Shown here piece after piece: positions 1-8,431 of a stretch of DNA of 52,314 nucleotides; position 1 is the first letter of the stretch, and every line of letters begins with the position of its first letter. The notes under the pieces are model-generated. The model ran no database searches. It was not told the origin of the DNA and worked only from the letters and a program-made list of their open reading frames with translations. Both the position numbers and the translations under genes were made by a program. Source of the DNA: Candidatus Aminicenantota bacterium (GTDB lineage: Bacteria > Acidobacteriota > Aminicenantia > Aminicenantales > Aminicenantaceae); assembly GCA_016927475.1 (NCBI GenBank), contig JAFGMO010000070.1:1-52314 (forward strand). The letters run 5' to 3'.

Positions 1-60
1 CTCAGGTTGGGAGTCCGCTTCCAGTTCTAATAAGCCAACCATCGCTTGTCCTTTACAGCA

Positions 61-90
61 GTGTCAGGCCCCCCTTGGGGGGCCTGACAC
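61..90. repeat. Perfect 30-bp palindrome (REP-like or terminator-like hairpin)
   Basis: Arms of 14 bases (GTGTCAGGCCCCCC and its exact reverse complement) surround a TT centre. The stem would be very stable, but no T-run follows it (ACACCTAAACC comes next), so it is not a textbook intrinsic terminator. It could be a bidirectional terminator for an upstream gene outside the window or a REP-like palindrome. The 60 bases to its left show no recognisable gene. Confidence 0.7.
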
Positions 91-199
91 ACCTAAACCG
101 GAATAAGATCACGGCTTAAATTAAAGATTTTATTTTAAAGTTTTTTTTCGGAAGGTAGGCATCCTGATTGGGTGGTTTGTGACGATAGGAACAACCTGA

Positions 200-418
200 G
201 TGGAAAAAATGGGGAATCAAAACGATAGGGAACCGAAAAAAGATAATGATAATCTTAAAACAATTCGGGTTCATCCGCACTGGGAAACATTCATCGAATA
301 CTGCCGAAAGCTGAATTCCGGCGAGATAGAACGTTTGAAAATAAAAAACGGCCTCCCCCTTTTGGCTGAAGAGGTTAAAAAGAGTGTTATGTTCAACATG
401 AATAATCATAAACGCTGA
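200..418 (+). CDS. Small hypothetical protein, 72 aa
   Basis: I do not recognise this protein with certainty. It is charged and soluble, with no signal peptide. A lysine/aspartate-rich N-terminus (about residues 1-20) precedes a conserved-looking stretch HPHWETFIEYCRKL followed by GEIERLKIKNGLP (about residues 26-53). The second part vaguely resembles the short DUF2292-type proteins, but this is only an impression. The GTG at 200 is preceded by AGGA at 187-190 with 9-base spacing; an in-frame ATG at 209 is the alternative start. It lies 50 bases before a Fis-type regulator on the same strand and may be cotranscribed with it. Confidence 0.5.
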   Translation: MEKMGNQNDREPKKDNDNLKTIRVHPHWETFIEYCRKLNSGEIERLKIKNGLPLLAEEVKKSVMFNMNNHKR

Positions 419-455
419 AAAAAATATATTTTTACTGAGAGGAACTTGCTTTTTT

Positions 456-467
456 GGGGGGAGAAGG
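456..467 (+). promoter_or_regulatory. Strong ribosome-binding site that decides the Fis-type start
   Basis: The G/A-rich run GGGGGGAGAAGG ends just before the ATG at 469, which favours this start over the in-frame TTG at 454. Confidence 0.6.
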
Positions 468-468
468 A

Positions 469-678
469 ATGAGAAAACAGATCGCCAAACTTTTTATCGA
501 TCATTTCTGCATGAGGGACAAGATTCCTCTCAGGCGTCTTTTGTCGAGTCTTGAAAGAAGGATCATCATTAGGGCCCTGGGCCAGGTGAACGGAAATCAA
601 ACGGAAGCGGCGAAAATTCTGGGCGTTAAGTATACCACCCTCAATGAGAAGATAAAAAAATATGGGATAATTCCTTAA
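469..678 (+). CDS. Fis-type helix-turn-helix protein, 69 aa
   Basis: The C-terminal 35 residues (NGNQTEAAKILGVKYTTLNEKIKKYGI) match the Fis/HTH_8 DNA-binding domain that ends many sigma-54 enhancer-binding proteins. The AAA+ and receiver domains of those regulators are absent, so this is a stand-alone DNA-binding protein like Fis. The start is set at the ATG at 469 because a strong GGGGGGAGAAGG ribosome-binding site (456-467) directly precedes it; an in-frame TTG at 454 would sit inside or before that site. Fis-only proteins can act as nucleoid or regulatory factors. The target is unknown, though three sigma-54 promoters occur elsewhere in this window. Confidence 0.72.
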   Translation: MRKQIAKLFIDHFCMRDKIPLRRLLSSLERRIIIRALGQVNGNQTEAAKILGVKYTTLNEKIKKYGIIP

Positions 679-703
679 TCTGGATTATTACCCTTCAGGC
701 GGG

Positions 704-727
704 CCTGCATCATTTATCAATTTGGCC
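704..727 (+). repeat. Solo fragment of the CCTG...CAGG element end (copy D)
   Basis: These 24 bases match the left end of the elements at 10800 and 42670 with three mismatches (CCTGCAT.ATT.AT.AATTTGGCC). No right end follows, so this looks like a remnant or a solo terminal repeat. Confidence 0.45.
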
Positions 728-822
728 TGCTTTAGCTTTTTTTCCATCTCTTTTTCTTTTAAAATTGTTTTATATGGTTAATCCTTAAGAATAGCGAAAA
801 CATACTGAGAAAGGATTCCGTT

Positions 823-2382
823 ATGAAAGCCGTGGATATTTGGAAACGGGCGTTGGTTGTGTTTTTTATTTTGGGCGTGACGGTAAAACATTTATTTGGT
901 GCGGGGGCTGGGATATGGCAACAAAAGTCCTGTGCCGAGTCATGGATGGGCGTTTTTATGGAGGAAATCAAGGTCGGTTATATCCACCGTTATGAGGAAA
1001 CATTCCTTCAGGAGGGAAAGGAGTTACGCAGGGCTGTCGAAGAGTCTCTGGTCCGTGTGTCCCGGCTTGGCGGGAATCCCATTGTTATGGATTCCCGGCA
1101 GGAATCGGTATACGGCCTTGATGGTCGTCCACTAACCAGTATTTTGTGCATGAAATTGGCCCAAAATGTGATAAAGATCAAGGCCGAGATAAAACCGCGC
1201 GAAGTTGTTTTTTTTATGGCCGGCCGGAAAATCAAAAGCATATTCCCTGAAGAAAAATTTTACCTGGCAAGTCCTCTTGCAGAATTATCTGCTCAGGGTA
1301 AACTTCGGCCGGGAAAGGATTTTCAGTTCAAGGTATTGGATTTTGTTACCCAATCGCTGACAGACTGCACCCTTAAGGTCGAGAATTTGGAGGATATCCT
1401 GATCAGAGGTGAGCCGAAAAAACTTTGGCATATCCGGGAACAGATCGATTCCGCTGTTCCCGTCTTCACAGAAGAATGGATTGATCATACGGGTAACATC
1501 TGGAAGTCCATTAGCCGGACTTCCATGCTGACGACGACATCTTTACGGATGAACAGGGAAGAGGCCCTTCGGCCGTCCGGAGAAACGTATGATATTGCCT
1601 TTTCTTCGATTATCCCGTCCGATGTCAAACTGCCGGATCCGCGTAATATCCGGAAAGCCGTATTCCGCCTGTCCGGGCTGCCCTCTGACAGAATCATCGC
1701 CTTCCCCTTTGATGACGGCAGCCAGGAAGTTCTGGAAAAAGCAGCAGATTATGTCGTCATTCAAACTTCGGCTGTGACACTGCCGGAGAAGGAATCCCCT
1801 CTTCTTCCTTTTTCAGAAGAAAACCTGCGTCCCTTTTTGTCCCCGACCGTTTTTTGTCCTTCAGACGATCCTCGGCTTCGTAAAAAAGCCGAAGAAATCG
1901 TCGGGGAAGAACGAAATGCCTGGAAAGCGGCCCAGTCCATCGCCCTTTGGGTGAAAGGGAATGTAAGCCCCAATTATGATGTCGGATTTGCCTCAGCAGA
2001 GGAAGTTCTGCAGAATCTTGAGGGAGACTGCTCCGAATTTACAGTCCTCACCGTTGCGCTCTGCCGGGCGGCGGGCATACCTGCCCGGGCCGCAGTCGGC
2101 ATTATGTATGCAGATGGATTTTTTGCTTACCATATGTGGCCGGAGATTTATGCGGGCAAATGGCTCAACCTGGACCCCAAATGGATGGTTCTGGATAACG
2201 GGAGCGGGGCTTATATAACGGATGCCACCCATATCAAGTTCGGCCGAAGCATCCTGGATACGGATCTTTTTAAGGAAATGGCCCGGTCCGTATCCGATGT
2301 CATCGGGCGTCTTGAACTTCAGGTCGTCGAATTCGTGCACAAACGAAAAGACGAATTTTTTATTGATATAAACATTTTTTAA
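823..2382 (+). CDS. Secreted transglutaminase-like domain protein
   Basis: An N-terminal hydrophobic segment (about residues 8-28) suggests export. The C-terminal third carries a transglutaminase-like cysteine-protease fold: Cys403 in EGDCSEFT, His437 in YHMWPEIY and Asp451 in LNLDPKW, spaced as in the Transglut_core family. The first 300 or so residues are a beta-rich region of unknown function, often seen ahead of this domain in Acidobacteriota and Aminicenantes. Activity could be proteolysis, crosslinking or amidation; the substrate cannot be told. AAAGGA at 810-815 supports the ATG at 823. It is the first gene of a four-gene run, with only 11 bases to the next gene. Confidence 0.85.
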   Translation: MKAVDIWKRALVVFFILGVTVKHLFGAGAGIWQQKSCAESWMGVFMEEIKVGYIHRYEETFLQEGKELRRAVEESLVRVSRLGGNPIVMDSRQESVYGLDGRPLTSILCMKLAQNVIKIKAEIKPREVVFFMAGRKIKSIFPEEKFYLASPLAELSAQGKLRPGKDFQFKVLDFVTQSLTDCTLKVENLEDILIRGEPKKLWHIREQIDSAVPVFTEEWIDHTGNIWKSISRTSMLTTTSLRMNREEALRPSGETYDIAFSSIIPSDVKLPDPRNIRKAVFRLSGLPSDRIIAFPFDDGSQEVLEKAADYVVIQTSAVTLPEKESPLLPFSEENLRPFLSPTVFCPSDDPRLRKKAEEIVGEERNAWKAAQSIALWVKGNVSPNYDVGFASAEEVLQNLEGDCSEFTVLTVALCRAAGIPARAAVGIMYADGFFAYHMWPEIYAGKWLNLDPKWMVLDNGSGAYITDATHIKFGRSILDTDLFKEMARSVSDVIGRLELQVVEFVHKRKDEFFIDINIF

Positions 2383-2393
2383 AGGAGGTCACC

Positions 2394-3482
2394 ATGAAAA
2401 AAATGATGAGGATTGCTCTATTTTTGGTCTTGGTAATATCCCTTTCGGCTGCCGCGGAACAAGCCGTTGTTAACCGGCCCGGGCTCAGCTTGAAAGAGAC
2501 CTTTGATCTTTATGTCCGATCGGTCCAAAATTCAAGCCTGGAAGGGCTGTTTTCAACGGTAACCCAAAAGGACTTTTTTAGATTTTTTACGGCCTCGGGT
2601 GATTGTATTCGAACCCGTGAAGAATATTACCGTTTTCATGAAGAGTGGTTCCGGGAGACGGATTGGGAAATGCCGGTGGAAGTTTTGGATATTTTTGAGG
2701 GAAAAGACTGGGGTTTTACGACGGCCGTTTTTCATTACAAAGAAGGACTTCCCGGCGGAGGGAAGCGTGTCTTGGATTCTTATTTCACCTTGATTTTTCA
2801 AAAGGAAGAGGGAATGTGGAAGGTTATCACGGATATATGTACTCCCATCAAACGTTTGACTCTTGGATCCGATCCCTCCCTAGTTTTTACTCCTGAGCAG
2901 GATTATCTGTATAAAATTATACATACCCGGCGAACAGTCCGTAATTTCCGGCCCGATCCCGTTCCGGACGAGCATCTTCTCAAAATCCTGGAGGCCGCCC
3001 GAATGGCTCCGACCGCGGGAAACCAACAGCCCTGGAAATTTCTGGTCGTTCGTGACCGAACGAAACTGAACGCCCTGAAAAAGGAAGCGCTGTCCTGGTA
3101 TCTCGAGAAGGCCGCTCTGGAAGGGATATCCCGGGAAAAAGCAAACGAACTGGAAGACAAGTTGAAGGATATTCTTCCCCGGGTGCTTTCAGCGCCGGTC
3201 TATATCGCGGTTTTGGTGGATTCCGAAGCGGAACATCCCGGATATGTTCTTTACGACGGAAGCCTGGCTGCGGGTACTCTCATGATTGCCGCCCGGTCCC
3301 TGGGTTACGGCACGGGTTTTTTCACCACCTTTTTTCCGGAAAATAAAATGAGAATTTTTTTTCACATACCGGAAAAATACCGGCTTATATGCTTCACGCC
3401 TATCGGGATACCTGAAGAATGGCCCGATGCCCCCCCGAAGAAAAAATTGGAAGAGTTTGTGGTGTACGAAAGTTTCAAATGA
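2394..3482 (+). CDS. Secreted NTF2-like/nitroreductase fusion protein
   Basis: A clear signal peptide (about residues 1-21, ending SAAA) is followed by a SnoaL/DUF4440-type NTF2-like domain (about residues 30-155) and then a nitroreductase domain (about 175-362). The nitroreductase part begins with TRRTVRNFRPDPVPDEHL and continues with ARMAPTAGNQQPWKFLVV, the usual FMN-phosphate-binding region. Nitroreductases are normally cytoplasmic flavoproteins that reduce nitro groups, quinones or flavins with NAD(P)H. An exported version fused to an NTF2-like domain is unusual, because NAD(P)H is absent outside the membrane. The ATG has a very strong AAAGGAGGTCACC ribosome site. It probably forms an operon with the transglutaminase-like gene upstream. 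Confidence 0.85.
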   Translation: MKKMMRIALFLVLVISLSAAAEQAVVNRPGLSLKETFDLYVRSVQNSSLEGLFSTVTQKDFFRFFTASGDCIRTREEYYRFHEEWFRETDWEMPVEVLDIFEGKDWGFTTAVFHYKEGLPGGGKRVLDSYFTLIFQKEEGMWKVITDICTPIKRLTLGSDPSLVFTPEQDYLYKIIHTRRTVRNFRPDPVPDEHLLKILEAARMAPTAGNQQPWKFLVVRDRTKLNALKKEALSWYLEKAALEGISREKANELEDKLKDILPRVLSAPVYIAVLVDSEAEHPGYVLYDGSLAAGTLMIAARSLGYGTGFFTTFFPENKMRIFFHIPEKYRLICFTPIGIPEEWPDAPPKKKLEEFVVYESFK

Positions 3483-3551
3483 GGTTTTTTGTTTGCCGGT
3501 AAGAGACCAAAAGGGTATAATCTTTCTTTCATATGCCGGAAGGAAGGTTTT

Positions 3552-4055
3552 TTGTCTGAAAAGGATTTTTTATTCTGCGTACGCTGCGGAGCAGAGCTTG
3601 TCGACAAAAGGATTGAAGGACGGATCCGCCGAAGCTGCGAAAGCTGCGGTTATATTGCCTATGAAAATCCGGTTCCGTGCTCGGCTGCGCTGGTTAGAAA
3701 AGAGAATGGACAAATCCTGCTCGTTAATCGAGGGGTAGAACCGGCCTGCGGAAAATGGGCTTTACCTTCCGGTTTTATTGAGATAGACGAGACTCCATGG
3801 GCGGCCTGTATCAGGGAACTTAAAGAGGAAACGGGCCTTGATGGGAATATTATCCGGCTTATCGGTGTCTATTCGCAAAAGTCCGCCTTATACAAGAACG
3901 TTCTTATTGTCGGTTATGAAGTGAAGGCAAAGGGGAAGCTTATTCCCGGCTCGGATTCTCTGGATGCGGCCTTCTTTCCATTGGAAAACTTGCCCGATAT
4001 CCCATTTGCCAGCCACAGGAAAATCATTCAGGATGGAGAGAGCAAAGCGCAGTGA
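3552..4055 (+). CDS. NUDIX hydrolase with N-terminal zinc ribbon
   Basis: The complete NUDIX box is visible (G-x5-E-x7-R-E-L-K-E-E-T-G-L, within GFIEIDETPWAACIRELKEE), so the protein should cleave a nucleoside diphosphate linked to another group, such as ADP-ribose or NADH. Before it lies a four-cysteine zinc ribbon (CVRCG...CESCG), as in ADP-ribose pyrophosphatase and NudC-like enzymes. I place the start at TTG 3552, preceded by AAGGAAGG, which yields MSEKDFLFCVRCG, a natural N-terminus for this family. An upstream TTG at 3489 would add 21 poorly conserved residues. The stop overlaps the next start by four bases (GTGA), implying translational coupling with the DUF89 gene; both look like metabolite-repair enzymes. 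Confidence 0.88.
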   Translation: MSEKDFLFCVRCGAELVDKRIEGRIRRSCESCGYIAYENPVPCSAALVRKENGQILLVNRGVEPACGKWALPSGFIEIDETPWAACIRELKEETGLDGNIIRLIGVYSQKSALYKNVLIVGYEVKAKGKLIPGSDSLDAAFFPLENLPDIPFASHRKIIQDGESKAQ

Positions 4056-4891
4056 AAGCATACCTTGACTGTTATCCCTGTTTTTTCAAGCAGGCCTTGA
4101 ACACAGCCCGCATGCTTCAGATGAGTGAGGAAAAAACGTTGGAGATCCTCAATGAACTTGGGAAGAAGCTTCCCGGCATTCCCTTTGGTGCTTCTCCACC
4201 GGAGATCGGAAGAGAAGTTTATCGTCTTGTAACCTGCTTGACGAAAGTATCCGATCCTTTCAAAAAAATCAAAACGGACTGTATTCACCAGGCCCTGAAC
4301 CTTTATCAGGATCTCAAATCCCGGGTGGCCGGATCCAAAGACAGGCTCGAAACCGCAGTCCGTCTGGCTATCGCAGGAAATGTTATTGATTTTGGGGCGA
4401 ATTCGTCGTTTGACCTCAACCGGGACATCGAAGACATTCTCTTCCAGGAATTTGCGATCAATCATTACGCATCCTTCCGGGAGGCCTTGAATAAAACGGA
4501 TCATGTCCTTTTCCTTGGTGACAATGCCGGAGAAACCGTTTTTGACCGTCTGCTCATTGAGGAGTTGGGCAAACATGTCGTTTATGCCGTCCGTGAAAAG
4601 CCGGTTATCAACGACGCCGTCGAGGAAGACGCCGTTCTCTCCGGAATTGATAAGGTTGCCGAGATCGTATCCTCCGGATGCGATGCTCCGGGAACCATCC
4701 TCCACCTTTGTTCGAATACTTTTCGAGATCGGTTCTTGTCGGCCGCGCTTATCATCAGCAAGGGCCAGGGAAACTACGAGGGTCTTTCCGAGGAGAAGGC
4801 GCCGCTCTTTTTCCTTCTCAAGGCCAAATGCGGGATTATTGCCCGGGACCTTGGGGTGGCTAAGGGTGATATCATTCTCAAAAAAGCATGA
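4052..4891 (+). CDS. DUF89/ARMT1-like damage-control phosphatase
   Basis: The protein shows the marks of the bacterial DUF89 family: an N-terminal DCYPCFFKQA cysteine motif, AGNVIDFGAN, the metal-binding LGDNAGETVFDRLL, KPVINDA, and SKGQGNYEGL near the C-terminus. Members are metal-dependent phosphatases that hydrolyse damaged or excess phosphometabolites such as sugar phosphates. At 279 aa it has the usual length of the short prokaryotic form. It starts with a GTG that overlaps the stop of the NUDIX gene, so the two are probably translated together and may form a housecleaning pair. The exact substrate cannot be read from sequence. Confidence 0.88.
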   Translation: MKAYLDCYPCFFKQALNTARMLQMSEEKTLEILNELGKKLPGIPFGASPPEIGREVYRLVTCLTKVSDPFKKIKTDCIHQALNLYQDLKSRVAGSKDRLETAVRLAIAGNVIDFGANSSFDLNRDIEDILFQEFAINHYASFREALNKTDHVLFLGDNAGETVFDRLLIEELGKHVVYAVREKPVINDAVEEDAVLSGIDKVAEIVSSGCDAPGTILHLCSNTFRDRFLSAALIISKGQGNYEGLSEEKAPLFFLLKAKCGIIARDLGVAKGDIILKKA

Positions 4892-4934
4892 GTTGTATTT
4901 TCCCGCATTTTATTAGATTGTCTTAAAAATAAGG

Positions 4935-4970
4935 ACTCCCCACCCGGAGCGACAGCGAGGATGGGGAAGA
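4935..4970. repeat. Imperfect hairpin, REP-like
   Basis: CTCCCCA and TGGGGAAG bracket a GGAGCGACAGCGAGGA core, giving an imperfect stem-loop between the DUF89 gene and the DUF362 gene. The GAGCGACAGCGAGG core resembles dispersed bacterial palindromes. It has no T-run and is probably not a terminator. Confidence 0.35.
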
Positions 4971-5118
4971 GCCGTGACAGGATCCCTCCATATGTGATGC
5001 CACTGATGTTTTTCCAAGAAAACTTAAAAAATTGGGGGAACTTCAATCATTTATTTCTCTTGATGTTTGGCGCTCAATTATGAGAAAATTTTGTCAAAAT
5101 CCGTTTTAGGAGGGATGG

Positions 5119-6069
5119 ATGGCCGATAAAATCGGAAGAAGAACATTTTTCAAAAAAAGCGCCCATGTGGGAATTTCCGCCGCTGTCGGAGGGAGTTTCC
5201 TCTCACCGTTAATGGGCAGGCTGCGTCAGGTCACGGGGAAGGATATTCCTGATGTGGCCGTGGTTCATGGTGAAGATGCCTTCAAAAATACCATGAGGGC
5301 CGTGGAGATGACGGGCGGAATAGAAAAATTCGTACCGAAAGATTCAAAAGTGGCCCTTCTTCCCAACACGCAGAGCGCTCATCCCGGAACATTCACCAAA
5401 CCCGAGATTCTGAGAGGCGTTATTCACCTGTGTCAAAAAGCGGGTGCCGCGGAGGTGAATATCCTAAGCTTGCTGAGTGAAAAAAATTGGGAGGACAGCG
5501 GGCTGCTTCCCGTCATCAGGGAAGAAGGGGCTCAGTTGAAGCTTGTTGACAACAAAGATGAAAGCCTTTTTAAAGCCATCCCTGTTCCTCAAGGAAAAGC
5601 TCTCAAAGAGGCCATGGTCATGAAGGAGTTCTATAACAACGATGTTTTTATCACTATGCCTATCACCAAAGACCATGCCGGGAATAAATTCACCGGAACG
5701 CTTAAGAACATGATGGGCTTGAATTTTCGTTCAAGCAACAGGACTTTCCACCAATCCGGCTGGCAGTCCGATCCCGATGCCATCGAACATCTCGATCAAT
5801 GCATCGCCGATTTAAACACGGTTCTCAAACCCCATCTTTGTATCGTGGACGCCATGGAGATTATCACCACCAAGGGGCCATTCGGACCCGGAAATCTGAT
5901 TAAACCTCAAAAGATAGTGGCCGGAATGGACAGGCTGGCGGTGGATGCCTACTGTGCTTCGATCTGGGGTCTGAAGGCCGAAGACATCATCATGATCAAC
6001 AAAGGACGGGAGCATGGTCTGGGTTGTATGGACCTGAATCGGTTAAACATCCAGGAGGTCGATCTTTAA
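5119..6069 (+). CDS. TAT-exported DUF362 family protein
   Basis: The N-terminus has a twin-arginine signal (GRRTFFKKSAHVGISAAVGG), so the protein should be exported folded. The rest matches DUF362: VALLPNTQSAHPGTFTKPEI, then GVIHLCQKAGAAEVNI, KDHAGNKFTGTLKNMMG and a C-terminal MDRLAVDAYCASIWGL. The family is of unknown function; some members carry ferredoxin domains, but no iron-sulfur cysteine cluster is visible here. AGGAGGG precedes the ATG at 5119. The next gene (DUF6599) begins 21 bases after the stop, and a second TAT protein follows it, suggesting one exported module. Confidence 0.85.
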   Translation: MADKIGRRTFFKKSAHVGISAAVGGSFLSPLMGRLRQVTGKDIPDVAVVHGEDAFKNTMRAVEMTGGIEKFVPKDSKVALLPNTQSAHPGTFTKPEILRGVIHLCQKAGAAEVNILSLLSEKNWEDSGLLPVIREEGAQLKLVDNKDESLFKAIPVPQGKALKEAMVMKEFYNNDVFITMPITKDHAGNKFTGTLKNMMGLNFRSSNRTFHQSGWQSDPDAIEHLDQCIADLNTVLKPHLCIVDAMEIITTKGPFGPGNLIKPQKIVAGMDRLAVDAYCASIWGLKAEDIIMINKGREHGLGCMDLNRLNIQEVDL

Positions 6070-6090
6070 GAGTCCCCAACGGAAAATATT

Positions 6091-7023
6091 GTGCAAGGCC
6101 TGAAACGTTTATGCCTTTTTTCATTGTCAACGGCCTTTCTGTTCCCGCTTTTCTGCGGAACCCAAAAAAAATCCTTGACCGAATATCTTCCCCGGGAAAC
6201 GGCATCCGGAGAGTGGAAAAAAGAAGGGAAGCCGCTTACTTACGCCGGGGAAAACCTGTTTGAGTACATCAACGGCGGAGCTGAGATCTATCACGAATAT
6301 GGTTTTAAACGGATCGCGGTCCAGGAGTATACCGGGCCTGAGGGCAGGGCTGTCTCCGTGGAAATTTTCGAGATGACCGACCCTTCCGCGGCTTTCGGTA
6401 TTTATTCCTTCAAGGTCAGCCCCGAAGACCGGGAACTGCCGATAGGGAACGGAGGACAGATAGCCGGATATTACCTGAACTTCTGGAAAGGTAATGTTGT
6501 GGTCACTTTGACGGGTTTTGATGAGGATGAAACGACCAAACAGGGGCTGGAAATGTTGGCCCGTGCCGTTGAAAAAAACATCGAACGGGAAGGGGAAAAA
6601 CCCCGGCTTGTATTTCTTTTGCCTGAGGAAGGACTGAACGAAAAGGATGTCCGTTATTTCAAGGGGTTTCTGGGGCTCTACAACAGCCGGGCCTTTTTTT
6701 CCCGGGATGAATTCGGATTTTCTGAAGGAGTCCGGGGTGATTATGAGGGAAATGTCTCGTTATTCCTTTTTGCTTATGCCGATGAGAATTCGGCCCTGGA
6801 CAGGTTCTTGAAGCTTCGGAAAACTTTTCCCGCCCAAAATAGGTATGACCGCTTCGAAGACTTTAATGAAAGACTTTTCCGTGTTGAAGAGACCGAAAGC
6901 GGGGAATCGATCTTTGTCACCCATCAAAAAAGCACTATTTTACTCATGGCCGGAAAGGCTGATGAAGACCGTGCTCGAGAGATGTTTACCGCAGTATCCC
7001 GCAGGATGGAAGGGGGATCCTGA
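6091..7023 (+). CDS. DUF6599 family secreted protein
   Basis: The sequence GENLFEYINGGAEIYHEYGFKR followed by VEIFEMTDPSAAFGIYSF is characteristic of DUF6599, a family of unknown function common in Aminicenantes and Acidobacteria. A signal peptide is present (about residues 5-21); Cys22 in LFPLFCG could be a lipidated cysteine, but the lipobox is imperfect. The GTG start lacks a strong ribosome site, which fits translation in a run with the upstream DUF362 gene. No catalytic motif is evident. Its repeated position beside a DUF362 gene suggests an exported or periplasmic partner protein. Confidence 0.8.
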   Translation: MQGLKRLCLFSLSTAFLFPLFCGTQKKSLTEYLPRETASGEWKKEGKPLTYAGENLFEYINGGAEIYHEYGFKRIAVQEYTGPEGRAVSVEIFEMTDPSAAFGIYSFKVSPEDRELPIGNGGQIAGYYLNFWKGNVVVTLTGFDEDETTKQGLEMLARAVEKNIEREGEKPRLVFLLPEEGLNEKDVRYFKGFLGLYNSRAFFSRDEFGFSEGVRGDYEGNVSLFLFAYADENSALDRFLKLRKTFPAQNRYDRFEDFNERLFRVEETESGESIFVTHQKSTILLMAGKADEDRAREMFTAVSRRMEGGS

Positions 7024-7088
7024 TTCCTTCACTACGAAGACCTTGGGATAAGCGAAAAAAATAATATCTGCATTATGGGAGGAAAAAC

Positions 7089-8426
7089 ATGAACAATAGA
7101 GTGCCTGAAAACGAGGAAAAAGATGTTTTCAGAGGAGTGTCGAGACGTGATTTTGTAAGATACCTGGTGGCCGGTTCGGCGCTTTCGATTACCGCCCTCA
7201 ACAGGATGAACGCCGCCGTTTACCAGAGCATCACGTCTCTCAACCAAAAATACATCGAGGATGAATCTCCGGACGGTGTCTACTGGGAGGCATTGAGCAA
7301 ACATTTTATGTTTCAGGACGGCTTTATCATGATGAACAACGGGACAGTCGGCCCCATGCCCAAACCCGTTTTCAACACGCTCCTCAAGGCATTTAAGGTA
7401 CAGGCGACGAATCCGTATGACGTTTACAGCTTTATTCCCCGGAAGCGAAGCGAAGTCCGGGCCAAGGTTGCCGCTTTTCTGGGAACATCAGAGGATAACA
7501 TCGTCTTGACACGGAATACCACCGAAGGGATGAATTTTTCCGCCAACGGCCTCGACCTCAAGGAAGGGGATGAAATCCTGCTTTCCGATATGGAACACCC
7601 CGGGGGAACACACCCCTGGAATTTGAAGAGGGCAAGATATGGAATCACCATCAAGACCGTACCGCTCGGCCTTCCCTCCAAAAGTGTCGAACAGGTCGTC
7701 GGGGCTTTTGAAAAAGCCATCACGCCCAAAACCAAAGCGATCAGCATCAGCCAGACCGTTTTTATTTCCGGTCTGATCGCTCCCATAAAAGAATTGTGCG
7801 AAATGGCCCATAAGAAAGGCGTTTTGGTTATTGCCGACAGCGCCCACGGCATCGGGATGTTGGACATGAACCTCGAGACGATGGGAGTCGATCTTTTTGC
7901 CACCAGCCCCTATAAATGGCTGGGTGCACCCTGCGGCGTGGGTGTTTTTTACGTCAAAAAGGAACTTCAGGATAAGCTTTGGCCGACCATTGCTTCTTCC
8001 GGCTGGGACCGGGAGGGAACAGCCGCCAGGTTTGAAACCCTGGGCCAGAGGGCCGACCCCCTCATCATAGCCCTGGGTGAAGCCATCGATTTCCAGAACC
8101 GGATCGGAAAACACCGGATCGAAAAAAGAATTAAAACGATGGCCGGATATCTCAAGAGGGAGCTGGGCCGCATTCCCGGGATCAAGCTTCACACTCCCAT
8201 GGATCCCTATCTGAGTGGAGGATTGACCGCTTTTTCCGTAGAGGGTGTCGATCCGAGAAAAATGGTCGATTACGTTCGGGAAAAGTACAATATCGTCATT
8301 CGGACCATCGGCAATCCGCAAAGGGGAACCTATGGTGTCCGGGTATCCACCCATATATTTGTCTCGATGAAACATATAGACATGTTTCTCGAAGGTGTGG
8401 GGCATCTGGCGAGAAGAAAAGTCTAA
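7089..8426 (+). CDS. TAT-exported class V aminotransferase-fold PLP enzyme
   Basis: A twin-arginine signal (VSRRDFVRYLVAGSALSI, about residues 18-35) precedes a class V aminotransferase domain related to cysteine desulfurases and isopenicillin-N epimerases. PLP-site features are visible: TRNTTEGMN, ADSAHGIGM (Asp binding the pyridine nitrogen) and Lys276 in SPYKWLGAP, which should form the Schiff base. TAT export fits a cofactor loaded in the cytoplasm. The reaction is unknown; desulfuration, racemisation or lyase activity on an extracytoplasmic amino acid are possible. GGAGG at 7079 supports the start. It is likely the last gene of the DUF362/DUF6599 run, and it converges with the radical SAM gene with only five bases between. 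Confidence 0.87.
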   Translation: MNNRVPENEEKDVFRGVSRRDFVRYLVAGSALSITALNRMNAAVYQSITSLNQKYIEDESPDGVYWEALSKHFMFQDGFIMMNNGTVGPMPKPVFNTLLKAFKVQATNPYDVYSFIPRKRSEVRAKVAAFLGTSEDNIVLTRNTTEGMNFSANGLDLKEGDEILLSDMEHPGGTHPWNLKRARYGITIKTVPLGLPSKSVEQVVGAFEKAITPKTKAISISQTVFISGLIAPIKELCEMAHKKGVLVIADSAHGIGMLDMNLETMGVDLFATSPYKWLGAPCGVGVFYVKKELQDKLWPTIASSGWDREGTAARFETLGQRADPLIIALGEAIDFQNRIGKHRIEKRIKTMAGYLKRELGRIPGIKLHTPMDPYLSGGLTAFSVEGVDPRKMVDYVREKYNIVIRTIGNPQRGTYGVRVSTHIFVSMKHIDMFLEGVGHLARRKV

Positions 8427-8431
8427 CCGGA

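Noticed and set aside
7488..8405. A 305-aa minus-strand frame inside the PLP enzyme gene
   Set aside because: The plus strand has a TAT signal and PLP-site motifs; the antisense frame has neither start signal nor domain.
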